Shown here: positions 9,382 through 16,481 of the stretch, piece by piece
Numbering within the stretch: position 1 is the stretch's first letter
Layout: each line of letters starts with the position of its first letter
Assembly (NCBI GenBank): GCA_016180645.1
Contig: JACPAV010000004.1
Coordinates: forward strand, 181,409 to 245,408
Length of the DNA: 64,000 bases
Origin: Nitrospirota bacterium
GTDB lineage: Bacteria > JACPQY01
Direction: 5' to 3'
Program-made: the position numbers and the translations under genes
Notes under the pieces: model-generated
Databases searched by the model: none
What the model was told of the DNA's origin: nothing
Seen by the model: the letters and a program-made list of their open reading frames with translations, nothing else

Positions 9382-9957
9382 GTGGGCCCGGCCCTGGCCC
9401 TCCTGCCGATTCTTTTCCTTGGCGGTCCACGTTCCACCCTGTCCTTCTGCGAACCGACTCGTCTGACCGCTGATCTCGAATCCGGCGCGCGCGAGGCCGC
9501 TGAAAACCTGCGTCGGGAGGAGAAGCCCTACAGCAGCCTGGAGGACCGTGCGCGGTGGAGGAGCGTCTTGCCGGCGGTAACCTTTCGGTCGAGTTTCTCG
9601 GAACGGACGGCCACCGCCACCGGATCGGGGACACGCTTCTACTCCGAAATCGATTCGGAAACCGTCCTCACATCATCCAGCGAGAGCGGCCTCGTGAATC
9701 AGCGGACCTCTCCGACGGGCGTCACCGTAACCGCGACGTGGAATCTCATGCCTTTGTTGTTCTCTTCCGGTGAGAACGCCGCGCGCGTATTCCGCAGGGA
9801 ATCCTACATGCGATCCCGAAGGCGTAGCCGGGAACTGCTGGAAGCCGTCGAAACGGCGCGGGGCGCGATCCGCCGTGTCGAAATGGGCGCGGGTTCCCCG
9901 GTGTTGGAGTGTATTGAAGCTCAGGCGGCTGTGGAAAAGATCAGGCACCGAAATTGA
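9382..9957 (+). CDS. small secreted protein with TolC-like segment
   Basis: 191 aa, GTG start 9 bp after lepB. The N-terminus is hydrophobic (ALALLPILFLGG). The C-terminal helix, ETARGAIRRVEMGAGSPVL with ECIEAQAAVEKI after it, resembles the helical hairpin of outer-membrane efflux (TolC/OEP) proteins, while the middle looks like beta strands (TATWNLMPLLF). The neighbouring gene has a similar layout, so the two look like related partial OEP-type proteins. At under 200 aa it is less than half a TolC. I do not know the function. Confidence 0.6.
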   Translation: MGPALALLPILFLGGPRSTLSFCEPTRLTADLESGAREAAENLRREEKPYSSLEDRARWRSVLPAVTFRSSFSERTATATGSGTRFYSEIDSETVLTSSSESGLVNQRTSPTGVTVTATWNLMPLLFSSGENAARVFRRESYMRSRRRSRELLEAVETARGAIRRVEMGAGSPVLECIEAQAAVEKIRHRN

Positions 9958-10041
9958 AAGCCGATGGCTGAAAGCTGGTCCGCCTCAGGCGGACTGAGCG
10001 CTGAATGCTGACGGCTGTTTACCTCACGAAAGGAGGATCCG

Positions 10042-10710
10042 ATGAACCACTACCTGTGGGTTGCCGCGATGGCGGCGTGGTTGATGTCGGTCCGGGGGAC
10101 TTTCGCGCAGGAGTCGAATCCTGTTGATTCGCTCCTCGCAGAAACACCGCCGGTATCCGACGTAGTCGAGGCGGCGCTCCGCCATGCGGACGTGTTCCGG
10201 GGCGGGGTCAACCGATGGCAAACCCGATCCCGGGCCAAGGCCGTCCTGCCCGTGTTCGAGGTCTCCGTATCGAGAAACGTGGGCGACGGCACTTCGGTTG
10301 ATACCTCGCGGACGATCTTCGGATCGGCGTCCACCGAGACCAGCCCGGGCCAGTTCGGGAACATCATCGAAGGTCCGGATGACCGCACGCTTCGCCAGTC
10401 GAAAGACGAGGGAAAGACACTGCGGTTCGCCGCGCGATGGTCGTTGGATGAGATGATCTTCAATCCCGACGAACTTCGCGCCGCACGGGAGGCGCAGAAT
10501 CTCGTCGATCTCCGCGGCGGATTGTCGCGTCAGGTGGTGGACCTCTACTACACCCGCCTCAAACTGCTCGCCCTGCTTCGACTCCCGAGCGGACTGGGCC
10601 TCGTGGAGAGAACGGACAAGCAGCTCCAAGCCGACCGCGCCTCCGCCGAGCTCGACGCCCTCACCGGCGGCTTCTTCGCCCAGGAACTGAAGCGGTTGAA
10701 AAAGAAGTAG
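10042..10710 (+). CDS. secreted TolC-like protein, short
   Basis: 222 aa. ATG at 10042 is set by AAAGGAGG (about 10030-10037). Signal peptide with cleavage after GTFAQ. The mature part has VLPVFEVSVSRN, a strand-like FAARWSLDEMIFNPDELR segment and a long helix from the Ala/Arg-rich region to VVDLYYTRLKLLALL. In many OEP-like proteins a LDxLIFNxDEL segment precedes the coiled-coil helices. It ends before a full second hairpin. It is probably co-transcribed with the preceding similar gene; export or envelope role inferred only. Confidence 0.65.
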   Translation: MNHYLWVAAMAAWLMSVRGTFAQESNPVDSLLAETPPVSDVVEAALRHADVFRGGVNRWQTRSRAKAVLPVFEVSVSRNVGDGTSVDTSRTIFGSASTETSPGQFGNIIEGPDDRTLRQSKDEGKTLRFAARWSLDEMIFNPDELRAAREAQNLVDLRGGLSRQVVDLYYTRLKLLALLRLPSGLGLVERTDKQLQADRASAELDALTGGFFAQELKRLKKK

Positions 10711-11019
10711 CGTAAAGCGTTCAATCCCCCGCGCGCTTCCCCCTCATGGGGAGTGAAAGAACCTTCCCCTCTCCCCGAGCGGGAGAGGGGGAGGGGGCTG
10801 ATCGCCGTCGAGGCTGACACAAGGGAACTCCAGCAGATTTCAGAAGTTCTCGATTTGATTCTCGTCGGCTGGCAGGCCGAGCAGTGTGGTGATAGGATGC
10901 GCATCGATACATGACCCAGGGGGACGAAAAGAGTTAGACGGTTGAACAAAAGACCGTACCCTATTGGCGCTACAATATCAGGGCACAATGGCAAGTTAAT
11001 CAATGGTTAGGCAGCTTCA
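10711..11019. other. 309-bp gap without a supported gene
   Basis: Contains a GC-rich hairpin, CCCCTCTCC/GGGAGAGGGG, around 10768-10793, similar in style to the palindrome inside the gene at 49687-51603, and a TACAAT hexamer near 10972. I see no coding frame with a plausible start. It marks the junction between the lepB cluster and the accessory islet. Confidence 0.5.
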
Positions 11020-11406
11020 ATGAGCGGCAAGAAATTGACTCAGCACCGCGGAGAACTCTCCCTTGCGATGATCGCGGAGGGAATAAACGCAGCTCGCGCA
11101 AATGCAAGGCGCCTGCTTGATGATGCGAAGACTCTGCAAGATGCGGGTCGAACGCACAGCGCTGTGGCACTCGCCATCCTTAGCATAGAAGAGTCAGGGA
11201 AGATCTCGATCCTCCGGCAGATGGTGTTATGCGAGAGCGAAACAGAATGGCGGCACGCGTGGAAGGACTATCGTAGCCACACAAGTAAGAACACGGCGTG
11301 GATCCTCGGCGAGCTTGCCGCAAAGGGATATTGGGGTCAAGGCTTTACTTGCCACATAGTGGCCGTTGGAACCGCTTGGAACGGGCGCATGGGCACCGGC
11401 GCATAA
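11020..11406 (+). CDS. AbiV-family abortive-infection-like protein, probably truncated
   Basis: 128 aa. The helical core, with a run from residue 17 (MIAEGINAARANARRLLDDA) and the motif HSAVALAILSIEESGK at about 46-61, followed by a W-x3-YRSHTSKN segment, matches the AbiV family of phage-abortive-infection proteins. Normal AbiV-like proteins are longer. After ELAAKG the sequence turns into a non-family tail ending WNGRMGTGA, so the gene probably lost its 3' part by frameshift or deletion. It heads the accessory islet with two toxin-antitoxin loci. It may be inactive. Confidence 0.6.
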   Translation: MSGKKLTQHRGELSLAMIAEGINAARANARRLLDDAKTLQDAGRTHSAVALAILSIEESGKISILRQMVLCESETEWRHAWKDYRSHTSKNTAWILGELAAKGYWGQGFTCHIVAVGTAWNGRMGTGA

Positions 11407-11551
11407 CTCGAGCGGTCGGGGCTAGACACGGGGCGTGACACATCTGGACGAGGATTGCGCGGAGTTTTGAGGTTGAGGGTGGAGCCGGAGGCAGTGGGAA
11501 TCGGACGAATAAACGCGGCCAGCGGGCGGACGTGCGGAAGTTCGTTGGCGG

Positions 11552-12061
11552 TCAGCGGGTCCCAACTTGCTCGGTTCGGATAAGCAGTTCGGCGGGGGTA
11601 ACGATCTCGATCCCTTCGTGCGTCCCCAGGACAAGCAGATCCTTGTCGCCCGTCACCAGTATATCCACCCTCGCCTTAACAGCGGCGGCCAGGATCGCAT
11701 CGTCGTCCGGATCACGACAAACCCGCGGGGGGTCGCCCTCAGCGTCAACGACCTCACAAAATCTGCGGATGTTCGCGATGCGCGCGTCGGCCTCCGGCCC
11801 CGCGTGCCCGACCTTGGGCAGATGCTCCTTGAGTTCATCGAGCACCTGCGGGCTCACCACACTTTGGAACGTTCGCAAGGCCGCATGCGCCAGCAGACGG
11901 TGGCAGACCCCCAGTGTCGCAAAGGCTGAAAAGAGCACATTGGTATCGAGGAAAACCCGGCTGCGTGTGGCCGGTGAGCGCCCCGGTGCTCGACCTTGCC
12001 CGGCCAAGCGGGGCGGCGCCAAGATGGCAAAGCGGTTCCGCGACTGGCCGGATGCCACCAA
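11552..12061 (-). CDS. PIN-domain toxin, VapC-like
   Basis: 169 aa. The PIN core starts at about residue 36 with VFLDTNVLFSAF (first acidic residue Asp39), continues with VLDELKEHLPKV, and ends with DPDDDAILAAAVKARVDILVTGDKDLL, giving the acidic metal-binding cluster of PIN ribonucleases. The first 34 residues are not part of the usual fold, so the true start may be further in. The ATG at 12061 lies 12 bp after the stop of the ribbon-helix-helix gene, which fits an antitoxin-toxin operon. Confidence 0.82.
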   Translation of the reverse strand: MVASGQSRNRFAILAPPRLAGQGRAPGRSPATRSRVFLDTNVLFSAFATLGVCHRLLAHAALRTFQSVVSPQVLDELKEHLPKVGHAGPEADARIANIRRFCEVVDAEGDPPRVCRDPDDDAILAAAVKARVDILVTGDKDLLVLGTHEGIEIVTPAELLIRTEQVGTR

Positions 12062-12073
12062 GCGGGGAGACCC

Positions 12074-12292
12074 TCAGGAAACCATGTCGAAGATCTGCTC
12101 TTCCGAGACGATCCCGCGGGCCGCGGCCCTCTTGCGCGTTTCAGCAGCCAGCTCCTCGAACTCCTGGAGAGCCAGCTGTCGTTGGAGAGCTTCCCGGACA
12201 ATGGCGCTCCGTGGGAGCCTCCGCTTCCTGGCGACGGCGGAGAGTTGTCGGACAAGGTCTTTGGGGAGGCGAACGGTAATCGCGGCTTCCAT
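12074..12292 (-). CDS. ribbon-helix-helix antitoxin
   Basis: 72 aa from the ATG at 12292. AITVRLPKDLVRQLSAVARKR begins the ribbon-helix-helix fold, where the beta strand reads the operator; the C-terminal half (EELAAETRKRAAARG) would bind and block the PIN toxin encoded next. The longer frame from TTG 12328 is rejected because it would start on the -35 box. It probably autoregulates from the promoter at 12300-12328. Confidence 0.85.
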   Translation of the reverse strand: MEAAITVRLPKDLVRQLSAVARKRRLPRSAIVREALQRQLALQEFEELAAETRKRAAARGIVSEEQIFDMVS

Positions 12293-12299
12293 GTCTGAC

Positions 12300-12328
12300 A
12301 ATGTAATACAACCCGGGTGCGGTGTCAA
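12300..12328 (-). promoter_or_regulatory. promoter of the antitoxin-toxin pair
   Basis: Minus strand TTGACA (12328-12323), 17-nt spacer, TACATT (12305-12300), 7 nt, then ATG 12292. A near-consensus promoter with almost no leader. Confidence 0.75.
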
Positions 12329-12363
12329 TGCCGTCGGGTCCGAACGGGATCTGCACGGCTGGG

Positions 12364-12506
12364 GTCAGGCGTGGGGGTTGATACTTTGGGTCCAGCGTGT
12401 TTCGACAACCCTTGGGGCAGCACGGACTATCCTGATCCTGAAATCGTGATTGCGAGCATTCTCTCGATGCCTCGATACTGTGAAAGTATCAGGTCCCATG
12501 CCTGAC
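12364..12506. mobile_element. MITE-like palindromic element, about 143 bp
   Basis: The ends are 24-bp imperfect inverted repeats, 20 of 24 matching: 12364-12387 begins GTCAGGCGTGGG and ends TGATACTTT, and 12483-12506 read on the other strand begins GTCAGGCATGGG and ends TGATACTTT. An inner hairpin GATACT-GTGAA-AGTATC is at the right end. No transposase is inside. It lies exactly between the two divergent toxin-antitoxin loci. Confidence 0.6.
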
Positions 12507-12578
12507 CGCATGACCCCCTGACCCATGACTTGGAGTGTCCCGAGCGCGGAAATCCAGAAACCTGATCGGGGGGATTGC

Positions 12579-12607
12579 TTGCCATTACCCCGGTAATGTG
12601 AGATAAG
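12579..12607 (+). promoter_or_regulatory. promoter with overlapping palindromic operator
   Basis: TTGCCA (12579-12584), 17-nt spacer, GATAAG (12602-12607), then 6 nt to ATG 12614. A perfect 7-bp inverted repeat CATTACC-CC-GGTAATG (12583-12598) overlaps the -35 and spacer and is a good candidate operator for the antitoxin made next. Confidence 0.6.
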
Positions 12608-12613
12608 AGGCTC

Positions 12614-12877
12614 ATGCCCATCGCGCAATCCAGGCTGACCGCCCAGGGGCAGATCTCGGTGCCCGCGGAGGTGAGGCGGAAACTCGGGGTCGGACCCGGC
12701 TCGATCCTGGAATGGGACGAAGCGGGCGAGAAAATCCTGGTCCGGCGGTCGGGGCGGTACACCTCGGAAGACATCCATCGGCAGATTTTCGCCGGGAGCG
12801 CGCCGCGGCGTCGGAGCACCGCAGAGATCAAGGAAGGCATCCGCCGGCACATTCGGAAGAGACATGCGGGCGGTTGA
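12614..12877 (+). CDS. AbrB/SpoVT-type antitoxin
   Basis: 87 aa. Residues 5-47 form a swapped-hairpin AbrB domain: SRLTAQGQISVPAEVRRKLG then GPGSILEWDEAGEKILVRR. The C-terminal tail is basic and probably wraps around the toxin. It overlaps the PIN-domain gene by 14 bp, so the two are co-translated as a VapBC-type pair. It likely represses its own promoter through the palindrome at 12583-12598. Confidence 0.88.
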   Translation: MPIAQSRLTAQGQISVPAEVRRKLGVGPGSILEWDEAGEKILVRRSGRYTSEDIHRQIFAGSAPRRRSTAEIKEGIRRHIRKRHAGG

Positions 12878-13247
12878 CACGAATGTTCTCGTCCGACTGG
12901 TGACCCGGGACGATCCGGAGCAAGTGGCCGCCGCGGAGTCGTTCGTGGAGCGCGGCGCTTGGGTCTCCCATCTTGTCTTGGTGGAGCTGTTGTGGGTGCT
13001 GGAATCTGTGTATGGGATTGGGCCGCGTGAACGCGCTATGACCGTGGAAATGCTACTCCATCACGACCGGTTGACGATCGAGGGTCCGAACGTGGTTTCC
13101 GCGGCGCTTGCGGTCTTTCGACGCAAGCCATCCCTGGGCTTTTCGGACTGCCTGGTGCTGGAGACCGCCCGAACAGCCGGGCACCTGCCCCTGGGAACCT
13201 TCGATCGCGCGCTCGGGAGAATGGACGGGGCTCAGCGACTGGCGTAA
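12864..13247 (+). CDS. PIN-domain toxin, VapC-like
   Basis: 127 aa, typical VapC length. Conserved acidic residues are visible: Asp5 in AVDTNVLVRL, Glu in VLVELLWVLE, Asp in GFSDCLVLE and Asp in GTFDRAL. These coordinate Mg2+ in PIN ribonucleases that cut tRNA or rRNA. It overlaps its AbrB-type antitoxin gene by 14 bp. Sequence appears intact. Confidence 0.9.
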   Translation: MRAVDTNVLVRLVTRDDPEQVAAAESFVERGAWVSHLVLVELLWVLESVYGIGPRERAMTVEMLLHHDRLTIEGPNVVSAALAVFRRKPSLGFSDCLVLETARTAGHLPLGTFDRALGRMDGAQRLA

Positions 13248-13315
13248 CGCGGCCCAGCGATGTCCACCGCCTCCGGCGAAGACCCTCAAACGCGAAGATT
13301 CCTCTCAAACGGTGT

Positions 13316-13344
13316 TTGACGCACCCCCGGTGGGCCGGTAGAAT
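13316..13344 (+). promoter_or_regulatory. promoter of the selenoprotein glutaredoxin gene
   Basis: TTGACG (13316-13321), 17-nt spacer, TAGAAT (13339-13344), then 6 nt to the GTG at 13351. This fixes the gene start upstream of the in-frame TGA and predicts a leaderless mRNA. Confidence 0.75.
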
Positions 13345-13350
13345 CCGCCT

Positions 13351-13623
13351 GTGGGGAACAGGGTTGTTGTCTACACAGCGAGCCTCTGACCGTATTGCAT
13401 CAAGGCAAAGGCTTTGCTGAAAAAAAGGAATGTCCCGTTCACGGAGATCAATATGGGTTGGGACGGACCCCTCTGGGATGAATTGGAGAAAAAATCCGGC
13501 ATGACCACCGTGCCTCAAATCTATCTCGACGATACCTGCATCGGGGGCCATGATGAACTCAAGGCCCTCATCGATTCCGGTCGCTTCGAAAAGGTGTTCG
13601 CCTCCGTTCTGAGATCGTCATGA
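13351..13623 (+). CDS. glutaredoxin, probable selenoprotein (Sec at TGA 13387-13389)
   Basis: Read through one in-frame TGA, the frame from GTG 13351 encodes 90 residues starting VGNRVVVYTASL, then Sec13, then PYCIKAKALLKKRNVPF. This is the glutaredoxin active site CPYC with the first Cys replaced by TGA. The rest of the fold is intact: TVPQIYLDD with the cis-Pro and IGGHDEL for glutathione binding. An in-frame TAG at 13339 leaves GTG as the only plausible start, and a near-consensus promoter ends 6 nt before it. A stem-loop downstream of the TGA fits a bacterial SECIS. The 3' end overlaps the response-regulator gene (ATGA). A standard caller would report only a truncated 69-aa protein without the active site. 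Alternative: a Cys-to-stop pseudogene. Grx selenoproteins are a known family. Confidence 0.8.
13390..13418 (+). promoter_or_regulatory. putative bacterial SECIS element
   Basis: Hairpin GCAAA (13405-13409), loop GGC (13410-13412), TTTGC (13413-13417), extendable by one G-U pair. The loop begins 20 nt after the TGA and starts with G, as SelB-binding bacterial SECIS loops do. The structure is inferred by eye, not folded by program. Confidence 0.55.
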
Positions 13624-14783
13624 GCGCCCGACCGATTGGCCGCATGGAAGCCGCCGGAGCCGGCCGGGTTTCTCCGGGTAAGATCCTCGTCGTCGATGAC
13701 GATGCCGCCCTTTGCGACACACTGAAGGATGTCTTCACGGGCGATGGTCATCACGTGGGGATAGCCCGGGACGGGAAGGCGGGGCTCCGCGAGCTTGCGA
13801 ACGATCATTACGACGTCGTCATCACCGATCTCAACATGCCCGAGATGGAAGGATTGGAACTGCTCTCCCACATCCGTAAGAGTCAGTTCGACGTCTGTCC
13901 CATCGTACTCACCGGCTTCGGAACCATCGAGGCCGCGGTGGAATCGATGAAGCTGGGGGCCTACGACTACGTGCTGAAGCCGTTCAACGTAAACGAATTC
14001 CGCGAGGTCGTCTGGAAATGTCTGGCGCGGGTTCGCGAGGAACGGGAGCACCCGATTCGCGTCGACCGGCTCAAAGCGGAGACGGCGGAGGGCCTCCTTG
14101 AAGCCTTGGAAGCCAAGGATCGATACACGCGCGGCCATTCGGAGCGCGTGGGCCGATACGCCCGGATTCTGGCCGAGGGGCTCAATTTGGGTGACGGAGA
14201 CGTGCGCCTGATCGAACAGGCGGGGCGGCTCCATGACATCGGCAAGATCGGAGTGCGCCTTGAACACCTCAACAAGAGGGGCCCCCTCACGGTCGACGAA
14301 CACGAGCTCTACAAGCTGCATGTCTCCTATGGAAAGACAATTCTGGACGTCATCACGCCGTTTCGGAACCTGTCGGAAATGGCCTATCACCACCATGAAC
14401 GATTCGATGGCAATGGGTATCTTGCGGGTGTTCAGGGCGCCGACATTCCGCTCGGTGGACGCATCCTCGTCATCTGCGACGGGTTCGACGCCATGACCTC
14501 CGACCGACCCTACCGCTCGCGTCTGCCTCTGGGTGTGGCGGTGCAGGAGCTTCTGCGCTGCTCAGGAACGCAGTTCGATCCTGACCTGGTTCAGGTGTTC
14601 GTGCGAAGACTCAAAGAGCTTCACCGTCCGGAAGAACTCGAACCGGAAGAGATCGTCATCGCCCGGGAAAGCTCGAAGGGCGGCCTCGGACCGCTGATCT
14701 TCACCAAGCGCGCGGTGGATGAGGGTGAAATCCCTGAGTGGGAATCCGACGGCCGGAAGACCGTGCCGTTCGAACGATACTAA
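13620..14783 (+). CDS. response regulator with HD-GYP-type output domain
   Basis: 387 aa. The receiver domain (about residues 20-140) has the acidic pocket DDD at 26-28, phospho-acceptor Asp70 in VVITDLNMPE and Lys120 in VLKPF. The output domain (about 155-350) has the catalytic HD at 205-206 in LHDIGKIG, and HHHERFDGNGYLAG at 257-270, where the GYP tripeptide reads GYL. HD-GYP proteins hydrolyse cyclic-di-GMP; whether this variant is active is open. The start overlaps the stop of the glutaredoxin gene (ATGA), so translation is probably coupled. No partner histidine kinase is adjacent. Confidence 0.9.
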   Translation: MSARPIGRMEAAGAGRVSPGKILVVDDDAALCDTLKDVFTGDGHHVGIARDGKAGLRELANDHYDVVITDLNMPEMEGLELLSHIRKSQFDVCPIVLTGFGTIEAAVESMKLGAYDYVLKPFNVNEFREVVWKCLARVREEREHPIRVDRLKAETAEGLLEALEAKDRYTRGHSERVGRYARILAEGLNLGDGDVRLIEQAGRLHDIGKIGVRLEHLNKRGPLTVDEHELYKLHVSYGKTILDVITPFRNLSEMAYHHHERFDGNGYLAGVQGADIPLGGRILVICDGFDAMTSDRPYRSRLPLGVAVQELLRCSGTQFDPDLVQVFVRRLKELHRPEELEPEEIVIARESSKGGLGPLIFTKRAVDEGEIPEWESDGRKTVPFERY

Positions 14784-14796
14784 AAGGAGTCACCAC

Positions 14797-15024
14797 GTGC
14801 CGATCTATGAATATGTCTGCAAGAAATGCGATCAGGAATTTGAGGAGTTGCTTCGATCAAGGGATGAAGTGGTCAAGTGTCCCGGCTGCGGAACGAAGAA
14901 GGTGTCCCGCCGGCTCTCGATCGTCGGTTTCAAGAGCGGAAGCACGTTCGTGTCGGCGAGCGGCGGCGGCGGCTGCGGCAGTGGGAGTTGCGGCGGCGGT
15001 TCCTGCGGATCCTGCTCGCACTAG
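14797..15024 (+). CDS. FmdB-type zinc-ribbon regulatory protein
   Basis: 75 aa from GTG 14797, which follows AAAGGAG by 7 nt. The N-terminal ribbon MPIYEYVCKKCDQEFEE with CPGCGTKKV later supplies two Cys pairs, the FmdB family signature. The C-terminal tail is Gly/Cys/Ser-rich and ends with four cysteines and a histidine (GSCGGGSCGSCSH in part), seen in many members of the family and of unknown role. It probably belongs to the glutaredoxin/HD-GYP transcript. It converges with the FAD enzyme gene, overlapping 4 bp. Confidence 0.9.
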   Translation: MPIYEYVCKKCDQEFEELLRSRDEVVKCPGCGTKKVSRRLSIVGFKSGSTFVSASGGGGCGSGSCGGGSCGSCSH

Positions 15025-16481
15025 GCCGCAAGTACCCTGAGACACGCCCGCGCGGCGAGTCGGCCGGCGAGCGCTTCCCCATCCAGACCCCAATAAGGAA
15101 ATATCTCCGGAGCGGCAAAGAAAAGATTCGACCAGTGGCTCCTGAGGGTCAATCCCACCGGCGAGTCTTCATGCTTCGGATCCATCCGGTAAACGACATT
15201 CGTGTTCCCCAGGAAATTCCGGGCAAACGTGAGGGAGTCGTGCCACCCCACGCACCTGATTTTCCCCTCGGCGAAAGGCATCAGATCGTGAAGGCGGCGC
15301 AACACCTGATCCCGAGCGTGGGCGGCGGCGGTCTCAAACTTTTCCATGTCCTCCGCCGGGAGGAAGACCGTGGCGGTAACCGGAACTTCGTTCATTTCGG
15401 AAGTGGGATGGACAGCGAGCAAGAAACACTCGGTCCAATCCTTCAAGTCGGGCGACGCAATGGAGCTTTTGGCGCCGGGAGGTTCCTCGCCCAGATGGCA
15501 GGCCAGATACGGACCGATGCCCACGGGCACTACGTCCATAAGGACCCGGAAATGTATCGACAGACGGACGTATTTCGGCGCGAGAAAGAATGAAGCGATC
15601 CGGCTTCGGACGGGATCCTCGCCGGCAACCCGCGCAAACTGGAGATAGCCGGCGGCCCAAACGTAGGATCGTGCCTGGATGGGCCCATTCCCCTCGTGCA
15701 GATCGACGGCCTTGACCCGATTCCCCTCGGCGAAAACGTACTTCACTTCTGCACCCGCCACGTCCCCACCCATCTCCTTGACCATCTCGGCAAGATCGGT
15801 GAGGAATCCGCTCCTTCGCCCCTCGAAATAAAACGTGTCGAGTTGGGGATGAGCCAGCACCCCGATGGCAGCGTGAAAGTCGCCTTGGGGGTGGTAGAGC
15901 TGGCTGAAGGGAAGCAGAAGCAGGTTCAGATCGTGGATGAGCGAAGGGGGAAGTCCCGCGGATTCGGCTGCTTTCGTGAGCGTTGGCATCCGATCCTCCA
16001 TGGCGGTTTTGACTTTCCGCTTGGTCCGATCCCACAGACCCTTCGGTTCGGCATCCGGGGCGAGATTCAGGCGCTCCATGGCCGTCTTCCGGACCTGGGA
16101 GAGGGCTTCAAGGAGTGCGCGCAGCCCCTCCTCGCCTACGGAGTGGTAGCGTCCCAGCGCTTCGAGAATCTGCTCCTGCTTCGGCGGGAAACTGATCCGG
16201 TGATCGGGCAGGAGAAGCTGCATCGCGGGCTCGACCGGCATGATGCCCCGCATTTTGTAGACGGGGACGTTCATCTCGCGCAGACCTTTTTCGAGATTGC
16301 GCCCCGCGGATAGGCCCCATAGAACGGGAGGGCCGTGCTCCAGGACCACTCCATCGGCCTGCGACTCCCAGGGAATGGTCTTCAGGAGGAGAACGCGCTT
16401 CTTCTTTCGGAGCAGAATCCCCGCGGTGATGAGTCCACCGATAGTGTTGCCAATAACAACGCAGTCGTAGGACGACTTCAC
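15021..16481 (-). CDS. FAD-dependent oxidoreductase, phytoene-desaturase-like fold
   Basis: 486 aa. The N-terminus YDCVVIGNTIGGLITAGILLRKKKRVLLL is a dinucleotide-binding Rossmann motif, although its glycine pattern (GNTIGG) departs from GxGxxG, with the expected basic strand after it. The middle and C-terminus show the layout of NAD(P)/FAD amine-oxidase or carotenoid-desaturase-like proteins, ending FFAAPEIFPYWGLDGEALAGR, similar to the C-terminal FAD-contact motif. No substrate can be named. It overlaps the purN stop codon (ATGA), so it is the last gene of the coaE-purM-purN operon. Confidence 0.75.
   Translation of the reverse strand: MKSSYDCVVIGNTIGGLITAGILLRKKKRVLLLKTIPWESQADGVVLEHGPPVLWGLSAGRNLEKGLREMNVPVYKMRGIMPVEPAMQLLLPDHRISFPPKQEQILEALGRYHSVGEEGLRALLEALSQVRKTAMERLNLAPDAEPKGLWDRTKRKVKTAMEDRMPTLTKAAESAGLPPSLIHDLNLLLLPFSQLYHPQGDFHAAIGVLAHPQLDTFYFEGRRSGFLTDLAEMVKEMGGDVAGAEVKYVFAEGNRVKAVDLHEGNGPIQARSYVWAAGYLQFARVAGEDPVRSRIASFFLAPKYVRLSIHFRVLMDVVPVGIGPYLACHLGEEPPGAKSSIASPDLKDWTECFLLAVHPTSEMNEVPVTATVFLPAEDMEKFETAAAHARDQVLRRLHDLMPFAEGKIRCVGWHDSLTFARNFLGNTNVVYRMDPKHEDSPVGLTLRSHWSNLFFAAPEIFPYWGLDGEALAGRLAARACLRVLAA

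Noticed and set aside
11532-12449. 305-aa plus-strand frame over the first PIN/antitoxin pair
   Set aside because: The minus strand carries a clear PIN domain and ribbon-helix-helix protein with their own promoter; the plus frame has no motif.
13414-13623. A 69-aa protein starting at TTG 13414
   Set aside because: It lacks the first strand and active site of the glutaredoxin fold; the promoter and homology place the start at 13351 with TGA read-through.
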